This document shows, one piece after another, positions 1-8,647 of a DNA stretch of 64,000 nucleotides. How positions within the stretch are numbered: the stretch's first letter is position 1; every line of letters begins with the position of its first letter. This stretch comes from an uncultured Prevotellaceae bacterium. GTDB lineage: Bacteria; Bacteroidota; Bacteroidia; Bacteroidales; Muribaculaceae. Under the pieces are notes generated by a model. The model ran no database searches. It worked only from the letters and a program-made list of their open reading frames with translations, and was not told the origin of the DNA. Position numbers and translations under genes: made by a program. Location of the stretch: contig ONKU01000007.1 in the NCBI GenBank assembly GCA_900318535.1, forward strand, positions 1-64,000, written 5' to 3'.

Positions 1-66
1 GAATTTCAACAATGTCAAAGAGCTCAATGGTTCAAGTGAACCGAGTTTGTTTGAAAATTTTATTTA

Positions 67-222
67 TTAACCGTCCACAATTTTTAGTGGACAGCAATGT
101 ATCATCATCTTTCCACATTGAGGACAATGATATGTCCCACCAATATTATGAGCTCGTTGAATTTCAACAAGTTCATCGTTTTCATTCAAAGCATAGCGAT
201 ATTTGACATCAGATTTTTTCAC
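67..222 (-). CDS. Short CoiA-like zinc-ribbon protein (possibly truncated)
   Basis: A 51-codon frame read on the minus strand from a GTG at 220-222 to TAA at 67-69; a TTG at 229-231 is an alternative start. The product has a YALNENDELVEI segment followed by YHCPQCGKMMI and a second Cys pair. That layout resembles the N-terminal zinc-ribbon region of CoiA-like proteins (family knowledge), where Cys-x2-Cys is normally followed by a His-rich part and a long nuclease-like domain. Here it stops about 15 residues after the ribbon, so it is either a natural mini-protein or a decayed remnant. I tested the other two frames past the stop and found no plausible continuation. It starts 13 bases after the HNH gene and is likely co-transcribed with it. 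Function unknown. Confidence 0.45.
   Translation of the reverse strand: MKKSDVKYRYALNENDELVEIQRAHNIGGTYHCPQCGKMMIHCCPLKIVDG
73..92 (-). terminator. Small hairpin at the end of the accessory operon
   Basis: Inverted repeat GTCCAC / GTGGAC (73-78 and 87-92) with an 8-base loop, overlapping the last codons of the zinc-ribbon ORF. On the minus strand it is followed by an AT-rich stretch. It could terminate the XRE-HNH operon. The stem is short, so this is tentative. Confidence 0.3.
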
Positions 223-234
223 AGTATTCAAAAA

Positions 235-1104
235 CTAACCATTAGAAACCTTTAGATGTTCATATAGTTTGAGCGGCAACACCTCACCATTTGGAAACTC
301 AAATCGAAATTCATTACGATTGAAACGTGGGTTATTCCTATGAATGATGCGATGATAATTTGGGCTAATAATGACAATGTTGGTCGAATCATTATTCTGC
401 GTATTAGTGAAGTAGTCAATATGGTGAGCCTCTACAACACTGTCACCATATTCACTGCCTATTTTTTCGCCCGAGATTTCATCTCTGTAATCATAAAACT
501 TTTTCAGCATCCGAATTATGCTTCTGTCCATCTTGCGGTATTTGACAAGTTGCTGCTTTTCAACAATTGATGCTGATAAATCGGCCATAAAGAACTTGTC
601 ATTGTCGTTTGCTTCATAAATTTCTTCAGGAATCGATTTTAATGTAGATGCTAATTGCTCATAGTCCTCATTGAAACAACACTCCATATAAATCATTTTC
701 AATGAGTTCACAACATACAATCGAATATACTCATGAATATTATCAGGCAATGGAATTTGTTTCTTGCTTTTTCCTTGTAGTTGTTTTTGAGCAAACAAGT
801 ACATATAACTTCTGTGAAAAACCGTTCTCAATTTTTGTGCTAAAAGTGATTTCGTCCCATACCTTATTTGAATTACATCTTTGTGCCCTCCCCATTTATC
901 CTGCTTAAAATTCTGATTCTTGAGTTTTGCATCAAATGTCTCGCCATCAATAATTACTTTTATGTCCATACTATGACCATGGATTAAGATGCTTTCATCC
1001 CAAGCCTTCAATAGCGCACAGACCGATACTGGAATAGTCATACCATCATTAAGTAGTGACCAATCCACTTTCTTCTGCATGATAAAATTTTGTTCTAATT
1101 CCAT
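235..1104 (-). CDS. HNH endonuclease-like protein
   Basis: 289-residue protein. The first ~190 residues are not recognised. The C-terminal ~80 residues carry an HNH fold signature: an ISGEKIG turn near 210, AHHID at 226-230 (the metal and catalytic His pair), Asn242, and HRIIH at 251-255. The Cys pairs that often bind structural zinc in HNH nucleases are absent. HNH proteins with unknown N-termini are common in restriction or other defence modules, so DNA cleavage is the expected activity, but the target cannot be read from sequence. It lies 56 bp downstream of an XRE regulator and just upstream of the zinc-ribbon ORF. The gene is visibly AT-rich compared with the rest of the window, a sign of recent acquisition. 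Met9 is an alternative start. Confidence 0.75.
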   Translation of the reverse strand: MELEQNFIMQKKVDWSLLNDGMTIPVSVCALLKAWDESILIHGHSMDIKVIIDGETFDAKLKNQNFKQDKWGGHKDVIQIRYGTKSLLAQKLRTVFHRSYMYLFAQKQLQGKSKKQIPLPDNIHEYIRLYVVNSLKMIYMECCFNEDYEQLASTLKSIPEEIYEANDNDKFFMADLSASIVEKQQLVKYRKMDRSIIRMLKKFYDYRDEISGEKIGSEYGDSVVEAHHIDYFTNTQNNDSTNIVIISPNYHRIIHRNNPRFNRNEFRFEFPNGEVLPLKLYEHLKVSNG

Positions 1105-1160
1105 ATCTATTATTGTTGCCCTTTTTGTGATAAAAATTGCCCCTAATCGATATTAAAAAA

Positions 1161-1610
1161 TCACTTTTCCACAATATCAACGCATGCTCCAATTGCATTT
1201 GCGATTTTGGAAAGTATGTCTAATCCAACTGAATATTTTCCTGCTTCAATTTTGCTAAGGTTAGATGGGTCAATTCCAGCGATTCTCGCAATGTTTTTTG
1301 CTTCCATCTTCTTTTTCTCGCGTATTTCTTTTAGACGAGCTCCAATTCTGGAACGTTCTTCGGCCCTATCGCTCGACCAAGATGAAAATGAAATACCTAG
1401 ATTCGCCTGCACATCGCAAAACACAAAATATACCATAAGTGATTTATCTTGTGAATAATTCCGATCAAAACTATTTGCGACATAAGTTGCAACCATACCA
1501 AGGTCATCATTATCCAGAGGAAAGAGAAACGAAATCTTAAACACCTCTCCCTCTGGGTCAATAACAACTAATGTTTTGTTGTCGATAAATGTTGATTTAG
1601 ATGCGTACAT
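1161..1610 (-). CDS. XRE-family helix-turn-helix transcriptional regulator
   Basis: 149 residues. The C-terminal ~65 residues form a Cro/CI-type helix-turn-helix: IGARLKEIREKK, then AKNIARIAGIDPSNLSKIE (recognition helix), then a third helix pair ending in ANAIGACVDIVEK. The N-terminal ~85 residues are a separate small alpha/beta domain I do not recognise; it could bind a ligand or act in dimerisation. The gene heads the AT-rich minus-strand islet, and the HNH nuclease gene follows 56 bp later, an arrangement like controller proteins of restriction modules. A 20-bp palindrome overlapping its own promoter suggests autoregulation. Confidence 0.85.
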   Translation of the reverse strand: MYASKSTFIDNKTLVVIDPEGEVFKISFLFPLDNDDLGMVATYVANSFDRNYSQDKSLMVYFVFCDVQANLGISFSSWSSDRAEERSRIGARLKEIREKKKMEAKNIARIAGIDPSNLSKIEAGKYSVGLDILSKIANAIGACVDIVEK

Positions 1611-1659
1611 ATTTGTAGGATTTAAAGATTTACATAACTATTACAAAATATTTTTGATG

Positions 1660-1700
1660 CAAAGATATATGATTTTTCCGAATTGGCAAATTTACCAATT
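1660..1700 (-). promoter_or_regulatory. Promoter and palindromic operator of the XRE gene
   Basis: On the minus strand a TATCTTTG -7 box (1660-1667) lies 19 bp downstream of a TTTG -33 box (1687-1690), a textbook Bacteroidetes promoter. The -33 box sits inside a contiguous 20-bp inverted repeat at 1681-1700 (arms AATTGGCAAA and TTTACCAATT, one mismatch). A protein bound there would block RNA polymerase. The XRE product immediately downstream is the obvious candidate (inference). Confidence 0.65.
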
Positions 1701-1871
1701 AAGAAAATGCAAATTATGCTTTATTTTTTTAAAATCGATGCCAAATGAAACCATAACCCCCACTTTGTTCCTATAGTTTTGGCAAAATTCGGGATTGACT
1801 GAATTGCAGATATCAAAGAACGTAGATTTCTATATTAGTTCGTGTAATCCGTAGTTTATAAAACTTTTTAC

Positions 1872-1879
1872 TATCTTTG
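1872..1879 (+). promoter_or_regulatory. -7 box of the ruvB promoter
   Basis: TATCTTTG matches the Bacteroidetes TAnnTTTG box. It ends only 8 bases before the ruvB ATG (1888), so a transcript starting the usual 4-7 bases downstream would be leaderless or nearly so. No clear -33 TTTG is visible at the right spacing. Confidence 0.55.
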
Positions 1880-1887
1880 CAGTTGGT

Positions 1888-2907
1888 ATGGACGAGGAAT
1901 TTGATATCAGACGGGAGTCGTTGAAGACCGATCAGGATTTTGAGCGGGCGTTGAGGCCCGTGCGGTTTGAGGACTTTGCCGGGCAGGACAAGATTATCGA
2001 GAACCTGCGCGTGTTTGTCGCCGCGGCCAAGCTGCGCGGCGAGTCGTTGGACCATGTGCTGTTCCACGGCCCTCCGGGCTTGGGAAAGACGACGTTGAGC
2101 AACATCATCGCCAATGAACTGGGCGTGGGCTTTAAGGTCACGTCGGGTCCCGTGCTCGACAAGCCGGGCGATTTGGCCGGCCTGCTGACTTCGCTCGACG
2201 AGAATGACGTGCTCTTCATCGACGAGATCCACCGCCTGAGCCCCATCGTCGAGGAATACCTCTACAGTGCGATGGAGGACTACCGCATCGACATCATGAT
2301 TGACAAGGGTCCCGGCGCCCGTTCGGTGCAACTCACGCTTGCCCCGTTCACCCTCATCGGTGCTACCACCCGCAGCGGCCTGCTCACCTCGCCGCTCCGT
2401 GCCCGTTTCGGCATCAACTGCCACCTTGAATACTACGACCACAAGGTGCTCGAAGGCATCATCCGCCGCTCGGCCCGCCTGCTTAACGTGCCCATCGACG
2501 ACAAGGCTGCCATCGAGATTGCCCTGCGCAGCCGTGGCACGCCCCGTATTGCCAACTCGCTGCTGCGTCGCGTGCGCGACTTCGCCCAGGTGAAGGGCAG
2601 CGGCCGCATCGACCTGGAGATTGCCCGCTATGCCCTCGAGGCGTTGAACATCGACAAATACGGCCTCGACGAGATTGACAACAAGATTCTGCTGACCATC
2701 ATCGACAAGTTCAATGGCGGCCCCGTGGGCCTGAACACCATCGCCACCGCCATGAACGAGGATGCCGGCACCATCGAGGAGGTCTATGAGCCCTACCTCA
2801 TCAAGGAAGGCTTCATCAACCGCACTCCGCGCGGCCGTGAGGCGACCATGCTCGCCTACAACCACCTCAAGCGCGAGCGCCCCGGCGAAGTAGGAAGCAT
2901 CTTTTAA
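1888..2907 (+). CDS. ruvB: Holliday junction branch migration DNA helicase RuvB
   Basis: 339 residues, normal for RuvB. This AAA+ ATPase forms hexameric rings that, with RuvA, drive branch migration of Holliday junctions during recombinational repair. Visible motifs: Walker A GPPGLGKT at about 61-68, Walker B FIDEIHR at about 110-116, sensor 1 IGATTR at about 157-162, the LRARFG arginine-finger segment just after, and a C-terminal winged-helix part ending in a TPRGR stretch. The ATG at 1888 gives the normal RuvB N-terminus. The flippase gene follows 48 bp later on the same strand and may be co-transcribed. ruvA is not in the window. Confidence 0.97.
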   Translation: MDEEFDIRRESLKTDQDFERALRPVRFEDFAGQDKIIENLRVFVAAAKLRGESLDHVLFHGPPGLGKTTLSNIIANELGVGFKVTSGPVLDKPGDLAGLLTSLDENDVLFIDEIHRLSPIVEEYLYSAMEDYRIDIMIDKGPGARSVQLTLAPFTLIGATTRSGLLTSPLRARFGINCHLEYYDHKVLEGIIRRSARLLNVPIDDKAAIEIALRSRGTPRIANSLLRRVRDFAQVKGSGRIDLEIARYALEALNIDKYGLDEIDNKILLTIIDKFNGGPVGLNTIATAMNEDAGTIEEVYEPYLIKEGFINRTPRGREATMLAYNHLKRERPGEVGSIF

Positions 2908-2955
2908 GGGTTCCGTGTGCCGTGGCGCTGCCGCGGCCTTAAAAAACTGAAAAAA

Positions 2956-4449
2956 ATGGCTAACCTGAAATCACTGGCAAAAGACACCGCAATCTATGGC
3001 CTGAGCAGCATCATCGGGAGGTTCCTGAACTACCTGCTCGTGCCGCTTTATACCGCAAAACTCTCGGCCGCTTCGGGCGGTTATGGCGTCATCACCAACG
3101 TGTATGCCTACACGGCGCTGCTGCTCGTCATCCTCACCTACGGCATGGAAACGACCTTCTTCCGCTTTGCCAACAAGAGCGAGGAGAACCCCAACACGGT
3201 TTATAGCACAACGCTCATCAGCGTGGGCTTCACCTCGCTGCTGTTCGTTCTGCTGGTGCTGGCTTTCCTGCCTGGCATCTCGGGCTGGATGGGTTACAGT
3301 GCACACCCCGAGTACATCTGGACGATGGCCATCGTGGTCGCGCTCGACGCGTTCCAGTGCATCCCGTTCGCCTATCTGCGTTACCAACGCCGCCCCTGGA
3401 AATTTGCTGCCCTCAAACTGCTGTTCATCTTCCTGAACATCGGCTTGAATCTGCTCTACTTCGTTGCCTTGCCCGCTCTGTACAAGAGCCATCCTGAAAG
3501 TATCGGCAAGATATACGACCCCACTGTTGGCGTGGGCTACGCCTTCTTTATCAACCTGTTCTGCACAGGCTTGATCACGTTCTTCTTCTGGAAAGAACTG
3601 ACGGGCATACGTTACAAGTTCGACTGGTCGCTGTTGAAGCGCATGCTCAAGTATGCATGGCCCATCCTGGTGCTGGGCATCGCTGGCATCCTCAACCAGA
3701 CCTTCGACAAGATGATGTTTCCCAAGATCTACCACCAAGCCGACATGCAGTCGCAGCTGGGCATCTACGGCGCTGCCGTCAAGATTGCCATGATCATGGC
3801 GCTGATCACCCAAGCCTTCCGCTATGCCTACGAACCGTTTGTCTTCGGCAAGAGCAAGGACAAGGATAACCGCGAGACCTATGCCCAGGCGATGCGCTAC
3901 TTCATCATTTTCACCTTGTTGGCTTTCCTGGCGGTGATGGCATGGATCGACATCTTCAAATACATCATCGCCCCAGACTACTGGTCGGGCCTCAAGGTCG
4001 TGCCCATCGTCATGGCCGCCGAAATCATGATGGGCGTCTATTTCAACCTGTCGTTCTGGTACAAGTTGATTGACAAGACCATTTGGGGAGCGTGGTTCTC
4101 GGGTATCGGCTGCGCCGTGCTCATCCTCGTGAATGTCCTGTTCGTTCCCAAATATGGCTACATGGCTTGCGCCTGGGGAGGCGTAGCCGGCTATGGCACC
4201 GCTATGGTACTGAGTTACCTGGTGGGGCAAAAGTACTACCCCATCAGCTATCCCTTGCGCGACATCACCCTGTATGTCGTCGTCTCGGCCATCCTGTTCG
4301 CCGCCATGATGCTCCCCATCGAGAACATGTGGCTCGCACTGGCTTACCGCACCTTCCTGCTGCTGCTCTTTGTGGGCTTCATCTATCGCAAGGAACACCT
4401 CGGCCCGATGCTGGCAAAACTCCCCGTCATCGGCCGCTTTTTCAAGTAA
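2956..4449 (+). CDS. Polysaccharide biosynthesis flippase (Wzx/MATE-like)
   Basis: 497-residue integral membrane protein with about 12-14 hydrophobic segments, starting with the MANLKSLAKDTAIYGLSSI motif typical of lipopolysaccharide/capsule oligosaccharide flippases of the MOP superfamily. Such proteins move lipid-linked glycans across the inner membrane. I start at the ATG at 2956; an in-frame upstream start at 2917 would add a charged, non-conserved leader. The gene follows ruvB by 48 bp, an association probably of convenience rather than function. The substrate cannot be told from sequence. Confidence 0.88.
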   Translation: MANLKSLAKDTAIYGLSSIIGRFLNYLLVPLYTAKLSAASGGYGVITNVYAYTALLLVILTYGMETTFFRFANKSEENPNTVYSTTLISVGFTSLLFVLLVLAFLPGISGWMGYSAHPEYIWTMAIVVALDAFQCIPFAYLRYQRRPWKFAALKLLFIFLNIGLNLLYFVALPALYKSHPESIGKIYDPTVGVGYAFFINLFCTGLITFFFWKELTGIRYKFDWSLLKRMLKYAWPILVLGIAGILNQTFDKMMFPKIYHQADMQSQLGIYGAAVKIAMIMALITQAFRYAYEPFVFGKSKDKDNRETYAQAMRYFIIFTLLAFLAVMAWIDIFKYIIAPDYWSGLKVVPIVMAAEIMMGVYFNLSFWYKLIDKTIWGAWFSGIGCAVLILVNVLFVPKYGYMACAWGGVAGYGTAMVLSYLVGQKYYPISYPLRDITLYVVVSAILFAAMMLPIENMWLALAYRTFLLLLFVGFIYRKEHLGPMLAKLPVIGRFFK

Positions 4450-4467
4450 AAGACGTTACATAATAGA

Positions 4468-4505
4468 AGAATAGGGGTTCTGATGTGAACCCCTATTCTT
4501 TTGTT
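4468..4505 (+). terminator. Intrinsic terminator after the flippase gene
   Basis: A perfect 13-bp stem (4468-4480 with 4487-4499, loop TGATGT) followed by TTTTGTTT on the plus strand. It closes the ruvB-flippase unit. The convergent secreted-protein gene ends just beyond, so it may act in both directions. Confidence 0.85.
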
Positions 4506-4528
4506 TCCAGAGCGGTTGACCCATGAGA

Positions 4529-6478
4529 TCAGTCGGAGAGGATGATGTCGATGATCTCATTCACATCGGCGATGTTGAGCTCGCCATCTCCATTAACATC
4601 ACCTATGAGCACATACTTGCCGCCATGATGCACAATCTTGATGGGAATGATTTCTATCATGCCTTTATAGACGCTCACAAAGCCAATGATATCATAGGTG
4701 CCGTCGCCTCCGACCCATTCGGGTGTGGTCTGGCCTTTCAAAATCCTGTCGATGATGCAGTTGATGTCGGCGATGTTGACCTCGTTATCCATATTGACAT
4801 CAGGGGACATCTCCCCACCAGGGCCGTAATCCTCGATAATCTCGACATTGAATCTATTGAAAATCAGCACACTGCCGGTTTCGTCTTCAATAAGGGGTTC
4901 GTACACATCCCCTCCAAGAGTTACGTTCTCTAACTTGACGAACCAATATACCATATCGGTACATAATTCCTCAACGGGAAGCACAATGGGCTCAACAGGG
5001 TCGGTTTTGCCCACCTTGGTCCACTCGCCATGGTTTGCAAGCTGCTTATTGCCCTGATATAACGTCCAACTTGCTTGTCCGAGAATAAGGTCACCATTCT
5101 CGAAGGGGCCACCCGCATTGTTGCCATAAATCAAGCCATACTCGCCGCATGAGTCCTTCACAAACAAATTGGCGCCATTGTGATATATAACGGTCAAGGG
5201 GCATTCAAACTGAGCGACCTTCCCTTTCTCAAAGTTATTATACAGGTCCGCCAGGCAGCAAACTTCAGGAGGGGGAGGCAAAGGAAGCCCTTCTTCAATA
5301 ATAAGTAGTTGGAAACCAGATCTATAAGACGTTACTATAGCATAAACATCCAGCAGTTCTGTCGGGTCAAACCATACGGTCAACTGCGGATAATAGGGGC
5401 AGGAATTGCCTTCCTGGTCCCGCACTACTTGGTTGTCCTGGTCAATATACACGTCCTTGAGCAACACATAGTGCCACAAGGTGGATTCTCCCACTTGGGG
5501 AATGGTAATCAACTCGGGAAAGACCTGCTCATTGCGAGTGGCGGGTTGGAAACCAGTGGGGTTCGTCAATTCGGGACGGCCGTCATAAGTCGTTTTCCTG
5601 CCGCCCCAGCCTGGCGGAATGATATCGCCGAGGTAATAGGTTTGGCCGGTATTGCCATAAATCTGTCCATAGTTATAGACATGCTCACACTCGCCCCTGA
5701 CATAAAGATAATACCCCTTCTGATAAAGCACGGTCAACTCGTGGTTAAACGCGACCACCTCACCGTCAGGAAGAGCCTCCAAGTCACCCAGGCAGAGATC
5801 GGAAAAAATCTCATATTGAGCCGTTACCACCTCGCTGGTCTCGCCGTCCTTGGCCGAAATGGCCTTGACGGTAGTCGACTCGCTGATGGTGAACGGAGCA
5901 GTATACAGGGGTGATCCCGTTGTGGGCTCCCTGCCGTCGGTGGTGTAGTAGATCGCAGCGCCCTCGGTAGAACAATTTATGTTCACATCGATGGGCTCAT
6001 AGTAGGTACCCCCGGCGGGTGTGATGCGAGGAGGGAACAGGCCCATCTCGCCGCCAACGGTCACAACTATCTTAGTGGCGCGCACCTGGAAATTGGAAGC
6101 TGTGAACTCAACCCATGTTGAGCCAGAATTTGTCCATATACCAAGGTTGTCCACCACAGCATATTCGGGAGGGTTAGACGTGAATCCCGCGGGGCCATAC
6201 TGGCCATTGCCAACACCCACACAATAGAACACGATCTGCGTGATCGGGCCGCACTCCGAAGTAAACGTCACCCTCTTGTTCTTGTAGAAGCGGTAGTGGG
6301 TGCCGTTGGTGACACCCTGCTCAATGTGCATAGTAACACAATCTTTGTTAATCGTGTACTCACCGGCTGTAGTGCCACCAGGAGCAATATCAACGGTGGC
6401 ATCGAACGTAACCTGAAAAGCGTAAACAACCGAGGAAAAAACAAGATATGAAAGCAGTAAAGAGAGGTATCTTTTCAT
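4529..6478 (-). CDS. Secreted multidomain protein with chitobiase-like and dockerin repeats (copy A)
   Basis: 649 residues. An N-terminal signal peptide (MKRYLSLLLSYLVFSSVVYA) is followed by a beta-rich domain to ~150. A chitobiase/beta-hexosaminidase C-terminal-type module follows at ~152-225 (AAIYYTTDGREPTTGSPLY, VKAISAKDGETS). Then come two related ~180-residue modules that look like OB-fold repeats (LTVLYQKGYYLYVRG and LTVIYHNGANLFVKD). The C-terminus has two dockerin-type loops (DVNMDNEVNIADINCI and DVNGDGELNIADVNEI). No catalytic domain is recognised; a surface binding or adhesive role is plausible. It is a clear paralogue of the gene at 6646-8592, which is in the same orientation. The C-terminal dockerin pair in place of a standard T9SS C-terminal domain is a feature shared with other secreted proteins here. 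Confidence 0.8.
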   Translation of the reverse strand: MKRYLSLLLSYLVFSSVVYAFQVTFDATVDIAPGGTTAGEYTINKDCVTMHIEQGVTNGTHYRFYKNKRVTFTSECGPITQIVFYCVGVGNGQYGPAGFTSNPPEYAVVDNLGIWTNSGSTWVEFTASNFQVRATKIVVTVGGEMGLFPPRITPAGGTYYEPIDVNINCSTEGAAIYYTTDGREPTTGSPLYTAPFTISESTTVKAISAKDGETSEVVTAQYEIFSDLCLGDLEALPDGEVVAFNHELTVLYQKGYYLYVRGECEHVYNYGQIYGNTGQTYYLGDIIPPGWGGRKTTYDGRPELTNPTGFQPATRNEQVFPELITIPQVGESTLWHYVLLKDVYIDQDNQVVRDQEGNSCPYYPQLTVWFDPTELLDVYAIVTSYRSGFQLLIIEEGLPLPPPPEVCCLADLYNNFEKGKVAQFECPLTVIYHNGANLFVKDSCGEYGLIYGNNAGGPFENGDLILGQASWTLYQGNKQLANHGEWTKVGKTDPVEPIVLPVEELCTDMVYWFVKLENVTLGGDVYEPLIEDETGSVLIFNRFNVEIIEDYGPGGEMSPDVNMDNEVNIADINCIIDRILKGQTTPEWVGGDGTYDIIGFVSVYKGMIEIIPIKIVHHGGKYVLIGDVNGDGELNIADVNEIIDIILSD

Positions 6479-6518
6479 TGGTATGAAATTGTATTGATGT
6501 ATTATTCTTTAAAACAAA

Positions 6519-6543
6519 CGGGGCCCACACATTGTGGACCCCG
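6519..6543 (-). terminator. Intrinsic terminator between the paralogous dockerin genes
   Basis: Stem of GGGG/CCCC plus CCACA/TGTGG with one mismatch (6520-6529 with 6533-6542). On the minus strand it is followed by the T-rich run GTTTGTTTT. It would end the transcript of the upstream gene (6646-8592), so copy A would need its own promoter, which I could not identify. Confidence 0.7.
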
Positions 6544-6645
6544 AGTAAGTCTAAATCGCAGCATTGAAGAGCCTGGCATATAATCCAGAGTCAGGATTGT
6601 TCTTAAAATGCGGAGCTGACTTCATCTGCTGCATGATGAAAACGA

Positions 6646-8592
6646 TTAGCTCAAGATGATTTCAATTACAGCATTAACATCAGCAATGTTCACCTCGTTA
6701 TCGTCATTAACGTATTCGCGGCCCTCATAGGTCTTACCGTCACCCTGGATGATGCCGATCAGGCAGTTCACGTCGGCAATATTCACCTCGCCGTCACCGT
6801 TTACGTCACCCTTGATGGGTTCTGGGCCACCCTTGATCAAGATGGGATAGAACTCCAATTCGTTCCTGTAAACAGTCAAGAAGCCCTCGACATAATACTT
6901 GCCGTCATAGGTGGCACCCTCTTCCATGATATTGAACTTGTCGAACAGAATCATTGAGCCAGTCTCGTCGACCATCATGATATTGGTCTCCTCGCCAGTG
7001 GGAAGCACGATGTTCACGTCCTCAAAGCCTAAGTACCAGTGAACCATATCGGTCATCACCTCCTCGATAGGCATGATTTCAGGCTCTACAGGAGAGGCAT
7101 GACCAAACTTAACGAAGGTGGTGGGAACAGGAAGCATCTGCTTGTTGTTCTGATAAAGGGTCCAGCTGGCTTCGGCATCGAGGATGTAGTCACCATTCTC
7201 AAAGGTCTCGTTCAACGAGCCATAAACCAGGCTGTAAGAGCCCATGTAGTCCTTCACATACAAGTTAGGTCCACTCTGATAAACCGCAGTTAACGGAGTA
7301 GTGAAATGACCCAACTTGCCCTGCTGCAATCCATACAGTTCCTCGATGCTGGCAACGTCGGTCGGACCTTCGCGCTTGGGAGCCTCGTCGTAGGAGATGG
7401 GCAGAATCTGGAACACTTCCCTGTAAGCGGCCACAATGCCATACACGTCGTGAACACCGCCATCGGTGGGAGGAGCTACATTAAAGGTGTTGTTGAAGAA
7501 GGTGCAGCTGTTGCCGTTAGCATCGGTAAAGGTGCCACCGTTACCTTCAGCAGCTACAGTCACGTTCTTGAGCAATACATAGTGTGCCCAGTGAGCGTCA
7601 TCCACCTGGTTGGGAGTGATGATCTCGGGAGCCAGATCAACAAATTGGGTTGCTGCCTGGAAGCCCTTGGGGCTCTGCAGCTCGGGATGGTTGTTATAGG
7701 TAGTCTTGGTTCCGCTGAAACCTGCGGGGATGATGTCACCAATCTGGTAGGTTTGTCCCGTGCTCTGATAAACGAGACCGTAACCGGTATCATCCTTCAC
7801 ATACATGTTAACGCCCGACTGCCACAGTACGATCGACGGATAGGTGAACGTCACATTAGCATTGTCGGCAGTATTGAACATGTCAGCCCAGCCGAAGTTG
7901 GGGGCCTCGGTGAAACGATAAAGCACACCCTTTACAAGGCTCACTTCGCCATCCTTAGCTGAGATTGCCTTGACGGTAACCTCCTTGCCCACCTCGAAGG
8001 GAATCTGGAAAGGAGCTGTGTACTTGGGAGAACTTGTAGTAGGATCGCTGCCATCGGTAGTATAGTGGATGTCAGCACCAGGAGTCGGGCAGCTCATGCT
8101 TACCTCAATACCCTCATGATACTCACCACCAGCAGGATTGATGTTAGGAGCTACCAGGCCAATCTCACCACCCACGGTAACGGTGATCTTGGTAGCACGC
8201 ACCTGGAAATTGGTGGCGGTGAAAACAACCTGGCTGGCACCAGCATTGGTCCAAGTGCCCAGCTTGCCTGAGTAGCTGTACTCACCAGGCTCAGAAGTAA
8301 AGCCGGCAGGGCCGTACTGTCCATCATTCTCACCAAGGCAATCGAACACGATGCTCGTCATGGCGCCGATTTCAGAGGAGATGGTCACCTTCTTGTTCTT
8401 GTAGAAGCGATAGTGCTGGCCATTGGCCACACCCTGCTCCACGTGAACGGTGATACCGTCTTTCACAATCGTGAACTCACCTGCAGTTGCGCTGCCGGTG
8501 CCCACGTCAACAGTGGCATCAAAAACGATGTCAACGGCCCAGGCAGAGCTGGCCAACAGACACATGGTTAATAAAGTAAAGATTTTCCTCAT
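6646..8592 (-). CDS. Secreted multidomain protein with chitobiase-like and dockerin repeats (copy B)
   Basis: 648 residues with the same order of parts as copy A: signal peptide (MRKIFTLLTMCLLASSAWA), N-terminal beta domain with the conserved HYRFYKNKK segment, chitobiase-type module at ~155-228 (HYTTDGSDPTTSSPKY), two OB-like modules (SIVLWQSGVNMYVKD, LTAVYQSGPNLYVKD), and two C-terminal dockerin loops (DVNGDGEVNIADVNCL, DDNEVNIADVNAV). Synteny, orientation and colinearity show a tandem duplication. No enzymatic motif is seen. A minus-strand -7 box lies at 8648-8655, giving a leader of about 50 bases. Confidence 0.8.
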   Translation of the reverse strand: MRKIFTLLTMCLLASSAWAVDIVFDATVDVGTGSATAGEFTIVKDGITVHVEQGVANGQHYRFYKNKKVTISSEIGAMTSIVFDCLGENDGQYGPAGFTSEPGEYSYSGKLGTWTNAGASQVVFTATNFQVRATKITVTVGGEIGLVAPNINPAGGEYHEGIEVSMSCPTPGADIHYTTDGSDPTTSSPKYTAPFQIPFEVGKEVTVKAISAKDGEVSLVKGVLYRFTEAPNFGWADMFNTADNANVTFTYPSIVLWQSGVNMYVKDDTGYGLVYQSTGQTYQIGDIIPAGFSGTKTTYNNHPELQSPKGFQAATQFVDLAPEIITPNQVDDAHWAHYVLLKNVTVAAEGNGGTFTDANGNSCTFFNNTFNVAPPTDGGVHDVYGIVAAYREVFQILPISYDEAPKREGPTDVASIEELYGLQQGKLGHFTTPLTAVYQSGPNLYVKDYMGSYSLVYGSLNETFENGDYILDAEASWTLYQNNKQMLPVPTTFVKFGHASPVEPEIMPIEEVMTDMVHWYLGFEDVNIVLPTGEETNIMMVDETGSMILFDKFNIMEEGATYDGKYYVEGFLTVYRNELEFYPILIKGGPEPIKGDVNGDGEVNIADVNCLIGIIQGDGKTYEGREYVNDDNEVNIADVNAVIEIILS

Positions 8593-8647
8593 TGCAATGA
8601 AAGTTTATTAATTGGTTAATAATGATAGTTCTACGTCTATAATTCGA

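Noticed and set aside
1813..2865. 350-codon minus-strand frame over ruvB
   Set aside because: Antisense shadow of a certain gene in GC-rich DNA; composition is low-complexity and no family is recognisable.
2971..4398. 475-codon minus-strand frame over the flippase gene
   Set aside because: Antisense shadow, rich in His, Asp and Gln as expected from reading hydrophobic codons backwards.
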